60,000 nucleotides of DNA, from NCBI GenBank assembly GCA_009760855.2, contig WPIO01000004.1, positions 11,794,501 to 11,854,500 on the forward strand, in the 5' to 3' direction. Shown piece after piece: positions 42,071 through 53,629 of this stretch; the stretch's first letter is position 1, and each line of letters starts with the position of its first letter. A program made the translations under genes and the position numbers. This DNA is from Cristatella mucedo (lineage: Eukaryota; Bryozoa; Phylactolaemata; Cristatellidae). The notes beneath the pieces are model-generated. The model was not told the origin of the DNA. It searched no databases and saw only the letters and a list, made by a program, of their open reading frames with translations.

Positions 42071-43914
42071 CATTACCATTCAGCATTGATAACATTAGCA
42101 GCATTACTAATGCTGTTGTAATATTTCCATTCATCAAGCATCCCATTCTTTCGCCACCGCAAGAAATGTATATATAGACATATACGCATTTTTGGTCTCT
42201 CCGGTGGTTAATATGTTTGTTACACCTATATAAGCACAGTATGCTTTTACTTAGATGATATTTTAATTAGATATTTATAATTCAACCGAATTTTCATAAT
42301 GCTCAAAATAGTATTTATAAGCATATGAATTCCAGCCTGCTTGGTACTTCGGATATGCTGCCTTACTTTCTATTTGCTAGCTCAATTACTAAAGCACGAT
42401 CTACGTGATGGTAAAGAAGGTTGCAATGGCTATAATTGACTGATGATCAAGTATACTTTTATTTTTAGTGTAGGAATACAAAAATTAGATGGACCAAACA
42501 CTATTTATTAGCTGCAGGGTGAAATGGTAGCGGGAGGCTCAGAATCTCTCATACCAAGTGAGCCGGATAGATTCGACTGACTGAATATACTCCTGGTATA
42601 TGTCACCCGACCGTCGCCTGCCGGTTTTTGCGAATTCTTAATAGTAACAGGTCTTCTTAATAGCATCCTAAAGAGCTATATCTCTATCCAGTCTCTTTAA
42701 AATTCATTGCAAGAGAATAAATTTCAGATACTTGATAAAAAGCAAGGTATGCTGTTAAGGTAAGTATATTACCTCTCGATAACCCTGAATTTTTTCAATG
42801 AGGTAAGATATAAATCATCACAGTGTCTGTTACACCAAGGTGAGACGGCAGGTGTTCAGAAAAGAGTCAGCGAGCATGGTATCAAAATTAACATGGATTT
42901 ACTCTGAATGTGTTCAGGAATGACCTCCCAAAAATGGTCAGAAATGAGCATAAGTTCAAGATTGGTGGCTTTAGTGAAAATTGCTTTCTCAAAGAAGCCT
43001 CTCAATATAGACCACAATCATTCTTTTTTTATTCTGTCCTCGAGAACGACGTTCAAGGTCAATGTTATCCTAGGGAAAGCGTTTGCCTCGCTTATCGAAG
43101 TAACCTCCCATGTTTTCCCGAAATCGGCAAGATGAGCATCAAGTATATGAACTCTCGAAGACATTCTGCATCTATTTTGACACAGTAATATATTGAAGCA
43201 TGAAGCTGCTGGTCGTAGTTCTTAGTCTGTATCTTTTGATGATGGCATCTTAAGCTGCTGGGTGACCTAACAGAACTAGCAGAGAAAGTCTACTTTGGGC
43301 AGTATTCCAAGGAGGTTCATTATGTACTTATGAAAAAACATTAGGCTAAAAGTGAAAAAATGCGGCCGTAGCTTGTTCTCCCCAAAGTCAGTGATACACC
43401 TTGCAGCATAAATACTTTCATATCCTCGAAACTCTCACTAGTTCAGGTACCCGTAGCGCCGTGTAATTTGTGCAAGGTAGGCATTTGACTACCGTAACTC
43501 TTCAAAATATAGAATGCAGCCATCAACACTTTAAAAGATACAGCTCTCACAAAAGAGAAACAAATTACCGGTGCTCAACCGATGGTACGGCTGGTAACTT
43601 CAGGCAGACGCGTTTAACGCTTATAGCGACTAGCGACCAGTGAGATGACGAATCAATCTGCAGAAAAGTCATAGTCGACATTCTGATTCCGTCCGGTTTT
43701 GCCTGGATATACATGCTAGCTTATACATTTTAAACTAATCTAGATGCAGAATTAAATAGCATGGCGCTGATTTGCTTACAGATGGCGGATTTTCTTTCCA
43801 AAAGCAACCTTTTGTTTCAATTAAGTAGCCAAGCTTTTAAAGGCATTTTTAGTTCTTGAAAAGCATTTCACGGAGAGTTACATTTTTTGTTTACACCAAA
43901 TTCTATAGATCTAC
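42071..43914. other. Mostly unassigned
   Basis: Only the minus-strand transposon relic at 42905-43190 is recognised; 42071-42904 and 43191-43914 show nothing. Confidence 0.55.
42905..43190 (-). mobile_element. Relic of a transposon-associated invertebrate protein
   Basis: Minus-strand frames, with stops and shifts, give HILDAHLADFG and then ENMGGYFDKRGKRFP and NIDLERRSRGQ. I recall this pattern (HxLDxHLxxFPxNLG-xSDEHGERFHQDI) from a repeated protein in many invertebrate genomes that is tied to DNA transposons, but cannot name the superfamily. Only about 90 residues' worth remains. Confidence 0.4.
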
Positions 43915-44079
43915 CCTACTTTTCTTTTAATTGCGCCGCCCGAGTTGCTGATGCAACTGATACTGAGGGCGAGTACCTGATGACGTTCTAAAGCTTATCA
44001 GCCTAGTGGCTAGTTACCGCACGCACTTGCGGGTTTAAAGGTAATCTTTGCCGAATCAATATAGTGTATCTCTTTGCAG

Positions 44080-44142
44080 AAAAACCCACAAGTTTACTAA
44101 CTAAAATTTTAGTAACCATAACTGTTGCCGTTAATCCCGAAG
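44080..44142 (+). other. Candidate mini-exon, unit 1 (63 nt)
   Basis: CTCTTTGCAG acceptor and CCCGAAG|GTAAGG donor, phase 1-1. Reads KPTSLLTKILVTITVAVNPE; five codons longer than its two relatives. Confidence 0.3.
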
Positions 44143-45188
44143 GTAAGGTGGCTAGTTTTTGCTTCATTTGCCGAGCGCTGGAACGAGAAACAGAGTTACT
44201 TTCGCGCGAGCAACTGCGTCTCGCTGGTGTTGATTTTGAGGAGGTCGGTGCAGCATTTGCGTTACGCATTTTTTGTGAAGTAAACGCTTGTTAATAAGTG
44301 TTTTTAGCGGTGTTACGAACGTGATGTGCGGCGTCCACATTCGGTCAGAACTAGGTCGCGAACGCAGCGCTCCTAACGATGCTAGTCTCAGCCGACGTGC
44401 GATGAATACTGGTGACGCCTGAACCTTGCAGCACGAATAATTACTTGTAGGTGCTGCACAAATGCACGGTGGTAAGACAACAGTAGCAGAAACGCGGCAG
44501 AGACTACGAGCGCTCATAGCTTAGCATATAAAGTCCGTATCTATAATGCAGAAAAGTATATTTTTTATCACCAGCAGACAGTTGCAGGCATTCAGCAGCG
44601 GCAGTAAGGCACACCAACAGCTACGTGGACCAGAGCTTACCAGCACACATCGTCTCCAAAGTCAATGCCCCGAGTCTCGAATCCTGACTCCCCTATCTAA
44701 GGGGCGCCGGCCTTTCGTACGGCCTCGGCAATAAACTATCCTATAGTCGCATAATATCCAATAGTAATTAACCGTCGTATATTAGCGGGTTGCGTCCCGC
44801 ACCACAACGACACTTTCTGCCATTAGCGTCTCCGAGGGTCTAACGACGTCACTATGTAATCCATTCGCCCATCCCTGCCTCTAAACCTAGCCGGCAAGCC
44901 CATTTGAGTTCCACCTCCCATTTGACCAGTCAACCTCACTCTCACTTGGCGTTCAGAGCTCGACCACTAAATCTGGCAAGCTGGAAGCGGCAGCGATCGG
45001 CGCCCTGCCCAGCAAGACATAAATTACATTTCACGTTCGCGTTTTAATGGCATTCACTTCGCTGACATCGCAGTGGCCTAGGCAGTCAATGTCGGACTGG
45101 AGCATGACAGCCTAGAAGCTAGTTCACCCGCACGGTTGCATGCCTCAAGGTAATCTTTGCCGTGGTCTAGCGAGCGCATTCGTTGCAG

Positions 45189-45236
45189 AAAAGACCTCGA
45201 GGCAAGTAACTAAAACTGACGCCACTATTCGCGAAG
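45189..45236 (+). other. Candidate mini-exon, unit 2 (48 nt)
   Basis: CGTTGCAG acceptor and CGCGAAG|GTAAGA donor, phase 1-1. Reads KTSRQVTKTDATIRE, Thr-rich. Confidence 0.3.
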
Positions 45237-45889
45237 GTAAGATGGCTAGCTTGCATAGCTTCATTTGCAGAGCAGCGGCACGAGAAGCAGAGTTCTAGCC
45301 TGCGGGCTAGCGTGTCTCACCAATATTGTGCTTGAGGACATATATCGTCTTTGGGAAGTAAATGCTGCCGATTAATGTCGGTAGCAGCCCGTATATGGCG
45401 GCAAACAACCCACGTGATGGCGGCAAACAACCCTCGTGTTCCCACTGAACTCAAGCGGACCTCGCACGGCGACATGCTACAAGCTGGTTGGCGTGTCGCG
45501 CCAATTCAGGCTTCCTGGCGATAGCGCCTCCCAGCTCCAAGACCTCTCTGCGTAAGCCATTCGCGCATCCACGTCTCAAGACCTTCTTAGGAAGCCCCCT
45601 TGGCCTTCAGTCAGTTCGCCTAGTCGACTGCACTGTCGTATGTCAACTCGGAGCTCGACCTCAGTATGTGGCTAGCAGAGACCACAGCCACCACCACCAC
45701 CATCCCCCAAATCACACATTCCTTTTACTGCTCGTGTTTTTATTGCGTCTGCAATGCCAAAGCTGCAGAAGCTGAGGGCGAACAGCCACTCACGTACTAC
45801 CCCATAGCAACTTAGTGGCTAGTGGGCACGTGCGGTTTCCAGTTTGAAAGTAATCTTTGCTGAGTCAAAAACAGCTTATCTCGTTGCAG

Positions 45890-45937
45890 AAAAACTGTGC
45901 AGTCCAGCAACTACAACTGGTGCTACTATTCCCGAAG
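45890..45937 (+). other. Candidate mini-exon, unit 3 (48 nt)
   Basis: CTCGTTGCAG acceptor and CCCGAAG|GTAAGA donor, phase 1-1. Reads KLCSPATTTGATIPE, Thr-rich. Confidence 0.3.
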
Positions 45938-46390
45938 GTAAGATGGCTATCATTCGCTTCAATTGCCGAGTTCTGGCTCAAGCAGCAGAGCATTAGCACG
46001 TGGGCCACCATGTTTAGCCAGTATCAATACATCGTGTTAAACGAGGTTGGCGCAGCGTTCGCGATACGCCTTCTTTGTGACATAAAATCTTCTGATTAGT
46101 TTTGTTAGCAGTATCGATAAAGCGGAAAATAGCTGGTGTATTCACACGGAACTCTAGCAGAGCTCTCACAGCGATGCAAGTCGGTCTTGCCCTGCATTGC
46201 AATAACTACGACGACGCTTCCTGTCAATAGCGCCTCCCTGCTCCAAGAACTCACTGGCAAGCCTGTTCGGCCTCCACAGACAGTTTTCTCAGCCAACCAC
46301 GCTGGCATTTGGCATGCCAGAGCAAATACGACTCTAGAATGCATCTAGCGGGTGCCACAGCCACCAGCACTGTGTCCGCTAGCTGTGTGC

Positions 46391-48020
46391 TTTTTTTTTA
46401 TTTATTTAATAACTGGTGGGGTACATGGTCGGCCTAGGTCCTACGAGACACCTCTCGGGTGGGACCAGCATCGCGATCTGGAGGTGGCCGGACCTCAGGT
46501 GTCGCGCGCGCTTGCTGGGGCACCCCGAGCCTGATCGGGGTAGCCCTCCTCCAAGGCTCCGCCACGGTCGCACGCGGCGCGGGAGGGCGTGTCACAGTGT
46601 ACTGAGCCGCTGCTCGTTGGAGGGCGGCGCCACTGAGCCTTACTGGCTGTGACTGTCCGGCTCTCTCTGGAGCTCTCGCGCGAATGTCACGCTCTACCGA
46701 GCCGGCTGGACTCTGGAGGGGAGCTATCTCGGGTGGTGTAGTCACGGGCTGGGGCAGCTCTCCTCCATGCCTTTCCAATCCAGAGATAAGTGGGGCGTCC
46801 GTCCAGTGCGTTGTGGGCGACGCCTCATTGTCTCCAGGCACAGGCGGGTCATGTGACAGCCGCACTCCCGCTCGTGGGCTGTCTGTAGTGCCCACAAAAC
46901 GCAGCCAGACCCTGGTCGAGCCATTAATGGCGTCCGCTACACAGAGCTTCCTGAGAAGCCTGCGGTGGCGCTGGCTCACCCTGAGGGCTGCCGGGGTCCT
47001 CTCGTTCTCAGGGTGCCAGGCACCGAGGGAGCCCACGATGAAGGCGCAGTGCTCCACCTGGCGTCCTCGGACGCGAAGCTCATCCACCAGCTCGATGTAT
47101 TTGAGGAGCTTCCTTTCGGCTGCCACCTCCAGCGCGAGCTTGCCGTTGTCGAACCGGACCGCTACGTCGACCACTACCGCGTAGGCGCCCGTGTCGATGA
47201 CAAGGTCTGGGTGACGATGCTGGATCGGGTCGAGCTCATGGTGCTGGTCCACTCGTGCGTGTCTCCTCAGTGCCCAAGGCAACGCCTCCAGGAGCCGGTT
47301 CAGGACCGCGTCGTGCCTTTCAGTGATGGCAACCATCATGCTTGGGCAATTGTTCAGGACGTGCGGCAGCGTCTCGCGCTGACCGCAGCCCTTGCGGCAG
47401 AGGTGCTCCGACGTGGGGTCAAACCTGGCCCTGGCAGCGGCCACCGGCAGGAGGTCCAGCCTGGCACGGAAAACAAAGCGCCAAGCAGCAAAAGTGACAC
47501 CGAGGCCCGAAAAGAGGAAGTGGGTGTGGTTGCTGTGTCTGTCTGTGGCCAGACAGCGAGCCACTTTCCCCTGATCACGCCTCTCGCGCCAATCTACAGC
47601 TCATGACTTGGCCAGATCCTGTCTGATGGTGGAGACCATGTCGGAGGGCGCGAAATGAGGGCGCTCATGGTCCCCTTCGATCCAGTGGAGCTGAATCTTT
47701 CCATCGGCGTACTGGGCACCAACACCCAGGCGTTTGAGCGCCTGGCGGGCCTCAGACCAGAGCGACCTTGAACCCGCACGCGAGGCATGTTCAAAGGAAC
47801 CGCCCGACAGGAAGATGGTTCTGGCCTCGTCCCAGGGCGACCCTTTAAGTACCTTTATGGCGCCATCAAGCCCCCCCAGAGCAACTCCTGCCACCGTCCA
47901 GTCCGGAGAGGACAGCATGCGGCGCGCCTGCGTGGCGCGAAGGATGTCCACATCCTGCGAGAGCGGGAGGAGGCCAAGGCCACCACATGAGCGTGAGGCG
48001 TGGAAGCTTATCTGCCAGGT
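46391..48020 (-). mobile_element. RLE-type non-LTR retrotransposon (R2-like), 5' truncated
   Basis: One frame runs from about 48020 to 46434 with a single stop (TGA at 47601-47603). Order: RT thumb region (CGGLGLLPLSQDVDILRATQ), then the zinc knuckle CRKGCGQRETLPHVLNNC (CX3CX7HX4C), then the restriction-like endonuclease core with RHPDLVID and VVVDVAVRFDN, KLLKYIELVDELRVRGRQV and IVGSLGAWHPEN. These are the hallmarks of R2-clade and related elements. A Pro/Arg-rich C-terminal extension of about 170 residues follows, then a short 3' UTR and an A-rich end (46391-46411). About 60% GC in AT-rich surroundings. The site is not rDNA. The reverse transcriptase core is missing, so it cannot move by itself. 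Confidence 0.9.
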
Positions 48021-48681
48021 AGGTGAATACAGGGTAATAAGGTGCGTACAGTGTAATAAAGTTTATACAGTGTAAGAGCGATAATTTCCAGAGATATCTC
48101 TATCTACATCTGCATGGTACCAGCCGTAGGGCCCAACTCAATAATTCAGAGCTAAAAACGGTCTTTCTGCTGCCCAGATTTATCATACAGCATGCAAATT
48201 TCAATATAGTGATCTATTCATATTCATTTTTGGGAGATTTCTGCATTTATTCTTATGTCATTGTCTTTAGATTTATTTCAATGCCTTAACCAAAGATTTT
48301 TAGCTGGGACTAGCTCAGGAGCAGTTTTCTTCTATTTTAATACCAAAATTTCACATTCAAAGATAATTTTGTTGACATGGGCAACGATGACGTTTAAGGC
48401 AGTGGTCGATATAAAAAAAGGACAGTACAAACTTACAGCTCTGGATTACCACAAAGACATGATGCTTGTATTATTGACATTGCGTCCCTCTCAATACCTG
48501 CCCCGAGATTAGTATACAGAAGGTAAAATTCTTCATAAATCACACGGGTCTGGTGAGAGCTAATTCGAAGTTTTAGCATTTATGTATACCAGCACCTTTC
48601 TACGCAAGTGATCTGGCGGAAGGCCGTTTTCGGCCCGAAAACTAAGATCAAACTTCTGATTAGATGATGTAGCTAGCAAAA
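48021..48681. other. No feature recognised
   Basis: Contains an open frame at 48255-48512 (+) without convincing domain or splice signals. Confidence 0.5.
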
Positions 48682-48822
48682 TACTATTATTAATTTGTTT
48701 AGCGCAATAAGAGAACTCAATCTCTATTTATGCACTTCACATATCCCACGGGGCTCGAGCCCATGACCTCGGCTAGACCTTGGTTGGGGCGAGCACCTTA
48801 ACCAATGTGCCAAACCAGTGCA
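48682..48822 (-). mobile_element. tRNA-derived SINE, family 1, reversed
   Basis: Reversed tail (AGAGAACTCAATCTCTATTT), B box (GGGCTCGAGCCCATGACCTC) and head (GAGCACCTTAACCAATG). Confidence 0.8.
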
Positions 48823-48944
48823 AAAATACCCGTCACTTCCCTAATGTAGCTTGAAACTACTCGCTACGATGGACGGAGCGTCTAACTTAATTTGCCAGTA
48901 GTCTCCAAACAACGCAAATTCGACGGACCTTATAATAGAAATAT

Positions 48945-49115
48945 TGATAATAAAATTAACAGTAGTGAAAATAAGAATAACGTACAATTTACATACATTC
49001 CTCGTTCGAAATTAATATTGTCTAGGCACTTTACAGATGCTGTGAAGAAAGCGTGATCAAACGGTTGGGTGGTGGCATGCACAATGTCAGCAAGCATAAC
49101 ATGGTTAGAAGCAAC
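48945..49115 (-). mobile_element. L2-like LINE 3' UTR, reversed
   Basis: AATTAACAGTAGTG-type worn tail, then TTGTCTAGGCACTTTACAGA and GTGATCAAACGGTTGGGTGG TGGCATGCAC as in the other reversed 3' UTRs. Confidence 0.6.
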
Positions 49116-49454
49116 TGTGAGTTAGTAACGGATGAGAAAGCCATTCGTGCAGGGGATTTGAAGCCAATTAAAGCAAGTAATTTCTAATTTTCAGACACAA
49201 CTGCATTCTTGGACTTACTATTTTCCACTGCCAGTGCTTTAAGCGTTATTTTGATAACAATGAGATCCTCTGCAGCGGCTCTTGCATTGGCGGCACTTGT
49301 GCTTAGCCTTGCAGCTCTTTCATTCTCATACTCACCGTGCAGCACAGCGTATCAGCTCGGTGTTTTTTTTAGGGGCAAACCATCTCCGTAAAATAACTAG
49401 ATATCCCTGTTATTGAAAATAGCTGCCGAAATTTGCTATAAAATTACAATGAGT

Positions 49455-50283
49455 ATATGCCATATCAGCTCCACATTCAAATCTGCCTATTTTCAGCTTC
49501 ATAACATTGCCAAAATTCGGGCTTGTTTAGACAAGGATACAACATCTAAGTTGGGCCATGCATTCGTGACATCCCGTCTCGACTTCTGCAACTCACTGCT
49601 TGCTGGCCTACCAGCATGTGTGATCAGGTGATTGCAGCTGGTGCAAAACTCCGCAGCTAGGCTTGTCTGTCGTGAGCGTCTCAGTTGCCACATTACACCA
49701 ATTCTCGCCGACCTGCACTAGCTACCAGTCAAGCAACTGATCGACTTCAAGGTTTTGTCACTCACTTTTAGGTCACTTCATTTTTTGGCTCCAGCCTATC
49801 TCTCAGATATAATCTCCCATCAGGCCAAGCATCGTACCACCCGCTTTTCGGAATCCTACAATACCTAGTCTACAAATATCCCGTACAAACCTCAAATCCT
49901 TTGGAGACCATGCATGTAGTTCGTATGCTTCCAAAGCCTAGAACGCCCTCCCGACCTGCGACAGAGCATCCCCTGACCTGACCACATTTAAAAATAATCT
50001 AAAAACACACCTATTTAGGACAGCATTTAGTGGGTCCCTGTGATTCGTCCTTCGTGGGCTTATGCGTGCTGACACTGTGCATGCTGCCACTAACCAAATT
50101 TGCATGCTGACCCTGTACATGTCACCCATAACCATGTTATTCATTTTGTTTATCAAGCATAATTTTATTCACTATTCAATTGCATTTCATTTTGCAGCAA
50201 ATGTAAAGCACCTAGAGAGAGATCAAGTTCTCCGAGGGCACTTTATCAAGTGCATCATTGTTATTTTTATTATTATTATGCGG
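49455..50283 (+). mobile_element. L2-like LINE 3' end
   Basis: Codes for FQLHNIAKIRACLDKDTTSK, SRLDFCNSLLAGLPACV, then frameshifts through the C-terminus, full 3' UTR (GCAAATGTAAAGCACCTAGA) and ATT tail. Confidence 0.85.
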
Positions 50284-50959
50284 TATTAAATAGCTTGCTG
50301 ACTGACCAGCTTCTGCACATTGGTATTGCTTGAACTGGTATTCTCCCAGAAAAGTGATAAAGTTATCATTCACCACAGACCAGACACCTGGCCCAAAAAA
50401 GGAACATTTTAGTGCCAGATCAGCTCAATGCATGCAATCATGCAGAATTGCCATGCATTTAATCAGTTTACATGCAATGAGAATTTTGCAGGAAACGCAA
50501 AGCGATGTCAAGGGGAATGTTAAATGATTAAGTGTTACATGCCACGCAATGTTTTTTTCGTATTACCATGAAAGTGTTTTTGCATTTTCATACGACATAT
50601 TAATCGTAGCGAGAAAACGAAATGAAGTATGAATTGCAAATGAGATAATAGGAAAACATAGTTTCTGATTCAAACCTTTCAATTATAAAGGCGTTATTTA
50701 AAAGCATTACTCAGTCCTTATAGAGACATTCTTCGCGATAAGGGTTATTCAATTGAGCAAGAAATTATTCTGACGCTCTTAAAATGAAATTTACAGCTCA
50801 AATGGCTAAATAATGAAAGGAAGAATTTTTTTTAATTGAACTGTAGATAGAGAAAATTCTAAATATAATTTAATTGGCGGCCATCTACTTAACTGAACAA
50901 AAATCGAATACATCGAACTTAATACAATGAAAACACAAGCTATTAGTGACCAAGCATAG

Positions 50960-51173
50960 CAACGCAGAGCAAACACACATTTTTCATGTCAAGATTTTTA
51001 CCTGCAACACTTCAGATATAAAAAGGCCTGCATTTTATTGGATGTTGAATGGATCTCATCGTAGGGCTTGTCTAGTTTTATATCCGATTTGCAACCTCAT
51101 TAACAAATTGAATGGAATGATTACACGTTGCATGGTAAATTTGGCTGAACTCACAGCAAGAACACGCTTTCTT
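50960..51173 (+). pseudogene. Decayed Ig-like segment
   Basis: An open frame gives FTCNTSDIKRPAFYWMLNGS (Cys to Trp at Ig B-to-C spacing) and then NGMITRCMVNLAELTARTR, resembling the F/G-strand ends of the Ig exons at 10.3 and 12.9 kb. It runs into TAA without a convincing donor, and the candidate acceptor is poor. I read it as a relic of an Ig exon at best. Confidence 0.25.
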
Positions 51174-51627
51174 CTTTAAAAGCCCATGTTACATACTTAA
51201 AATGCAATACTCCTCACCTAATGAAAATTCATTCTGCTGTTCGAAAAGATATTACCAATATCTTTTCAAATAAGCAAAAATTAAATACTTGCACCGCCAA
51301 AATTACATGCGTACAAGAAAAAATATTCAAATTTGGCTACTTGCACAGCGCTTTTGAGCAAGTTGACTGGAAGGTTTGATTTAACACTCAAATAAGCAGC
51401 GTGACTAATATTTGCAGCAGAATTCACCAATTGCGAAACACTATTCACGCTGTTATCTCGTCTAGGCAGACATTTGCAAATAACATTGTTGCTGCCAGAG
51501 TTTGGGCAAGTGTAACAAGGAGCGATCTACCTACTGAGACATTAAAATGCATTGATTGGAGCTGATATGTTTTCTGCAAAAAAAAGTGGCATCGAAGGAG
51601 ATTATTTTTAGGGAGGATACGTTGCAG

Positions 51628-51811
51628 GTATCTAGGTCTCATTTTCAATAAACACAGTATTGTTGCTGGAGGAGCTGCAATCGCGTCATTCATCGTGATA
51701 GTGGTTCTAAAAAAACAGAAAGACGAGAGTGATTCAACACCGGTGATTTCATTAAACAGTCAGGGCAATGAACGTGAAGATAGTGGCAACTTAGTGAGTT
51801 CAAGAAATTAA
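51628..51811 (+). CDS. Candidate transmembrane/cytoplasmic terminal exon
   Basis: After a possible acceptor (GTTGCAG at 51627 or AACACAG at 51657, both phase 2) the frame encodes SIVAGGAAIASFIVIVVL, then KKQK and a 31-residue Ser/Asn/Glu-rich tail ending in TAA at 51809. A Gly/Ala start, hydrophobic core and basic stop-transfer match the layout of the 20.7 kb transmembrane exon, but the phase differs (2 rather than 1). With the Ig-like relic 450 bases upstream it could be the end of another receptor gene or pseudogene. Confidence 0.3.
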
Positions 51812-53629
51812 GTCTACAAGTTCATCTAAAAGAAACACTCCGGAGTTCTTAGAAATTATGAAAACCGGCACAAAAAAACAAATAGAATTTCTCGGCATGA
51901 GGAAAACCTTCTGTCTCTTTTAACTTGCTTTGATTAAATTTGGTAAGCGCCCTCTGGAGGAGAAAAATGGTGCTTCCCTCTGGAAGAGCAGACTGACGTT
52001 TCCTTCAGAAGTGGTACAGACTGGAGCTTTGCGAGCAGGCGACGCCCAGAGAGGCTCTCGCCGTCTTGCCTATCTACACCAATCTGTTTAACTTGAATGA
52101 CAGAGCGTCACCCTCGGCGCAGAAGGCGCTAAATTAAGATACTTCTTAAGACCTAACTATGAAGAATTGTACCTCTCAATTTGACAAACACGTAGTCTCA
52201 GAATCACATCAAGAGCACCTCAGGAGTACAGAGGCTGATATTCTTGACAGCACTGCTACTGTCCACATCGGCAGCAAAGAACTCAAAGCAAATTGCTTGT
52301 AACTGCTATTACTTAGACCGATAAGGCAAAGCAGTTTAATTAAACTTACGAGCCTAAAGTAATAAGCTTAGACACTCTAAAACATTATTCTTCACAAATG
52401 ACTGTTGATTAGTTATGCGGATTATTCGGCCATATTCGAATTCACCGGAATTCAATAATACCACGTCTATTAATGCTCAACTGTACTTGTGGCCACTAAA
52501 GATAAGTTTGGTCCGAATGCCTTCCAGTATTTTGAAAATGTTCAAAAGCGATGGGTAATAAGCTGACGCCTTTTAAAGCTATATAAAAAGCAGTTCTAAT
52601 AAGCCAACTGCTGGTCACGATCTAAGCCCAGACAAAATTGCCAATTGCCAGCAAACGCGAAAATATAACTTTGCTGTTGGCTGGTTTCCGTGTATTTATT
52701 AGAAATGCTGCTTTTGTTGCAACTGCGAGGTAGCCGCCGTGAGTCGGATTTCGAAGAGCCCGGAAGTTGTGGTTGTAACTGCATTTACGTAACGTTGTTG
52801 CAGCTAGAGCCAATTCTTTCGATTCTAGCAATTCATTTAGAGCGCAGTTAACAAAATAGGTACAATAGCAAACTGAAATTTAATGTAATCGTTAGTAAGA
52901 AACATTAATGCATTTGCATGACGGTCGTTGAACTTTATGAAGTGTATTCTCAGCTGGGCGCATGCGTATGTTAAGTAAATAACCCTAGGTGACACATTTA
53001 AATTTACATGTTTCCTGTGGTAAGAGTATGGTGTCCTAATTCATTAGGAGTAAACAAAAATGGTAAATAGATTGCATTCTACAAAAACTTTGCTTTTGTA
53101 GTTAGGACTAAGATACTTTGAAATTCTCCGATTTGACTATGTTGCGCGTTGTTGACATAATGCTTCCACATGTAGTCAATCGCACTGTGCCACCACCCGA
53201 AATAGCGAGGGTTATGAGGGTGGACAACTAAAAAGTAGTGCATACACAAGTGTAACGTACTGTCCTCTTAAATCCTGTTTCAGACGGCGAGTCGTGCTTA
53301 TCAAGTACATCAAGTACATTATTATTATTCCTGCATGCTTCTTACCTACTTGAGTCTTACTCGGGTCTTTCGGCTTGTAGGAGGCTTGGATGGCAGTCTT
53401 GCTCCAAGCCTTGCTTCCCACTCGCTCCGCCCGCTGAACGTTCATAGAATAACTTCAGCCTTTCTCAACGGCCACGCTTCGCTAACAAAATACCGGTAGA
53501 ATGAAACCTGTCCGCCAAATCATAATCCCAAAATCAGAAAATAAGCTCAACCACACAACAGAATGCCAGTTCCCTAAAATGTATGGAGCCTAGTAGAGAT
53601 TGATATTATCGGGCTCCTTCAGGAATCAT
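51812..53629. other. No gene recognised
   Basis: A short LINE-like tail (ending in an ATT run) is possible at 53200-53330. The rest has only short open frames. Confidence 0.5.

Larger units (their letters stand above)
43915..46350 (+). repeat. Divergent threefold tandem repeat with mini-exon-like cores
   Basis: Three units, about 43915-45030, 45030-45735 and 45735-46350. Shared landmarks in order: GTGGCTAG-T, GTAATCTTTGC, TTGCAG-AAAA, CGAAGGTAAGATGGCTA, CTTCATTTGC, and further right TAGCGYCTCC...CAAGACC...GCAAGCCC. Unit 1 is longer by about 400 bases. Unit 3 is cut at its right end by the GC-rich LINE. No known transposon family recognised. Confidence 0.65.

Noticed and set aside
45670-45720. 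Poly-histidine run in a plus-strand frame
   Set aside because: It is a CCA/CAC low-complexity patch inside unit 2 of the threefold repeat, not conserved in the other units.
46684-47606. Plus-strand open frames of 166 and 213 codons
   Set aside because: They lie opposite the minus-strand RLE retrotransposon and reflect its high GC content; no domain of their own.
48255-48512. Possible Ig F-strand (DIKKGQYKLTA)
   Set aside because: Lacks the cysteines and tryptophan of an Ig core and has no splice support.
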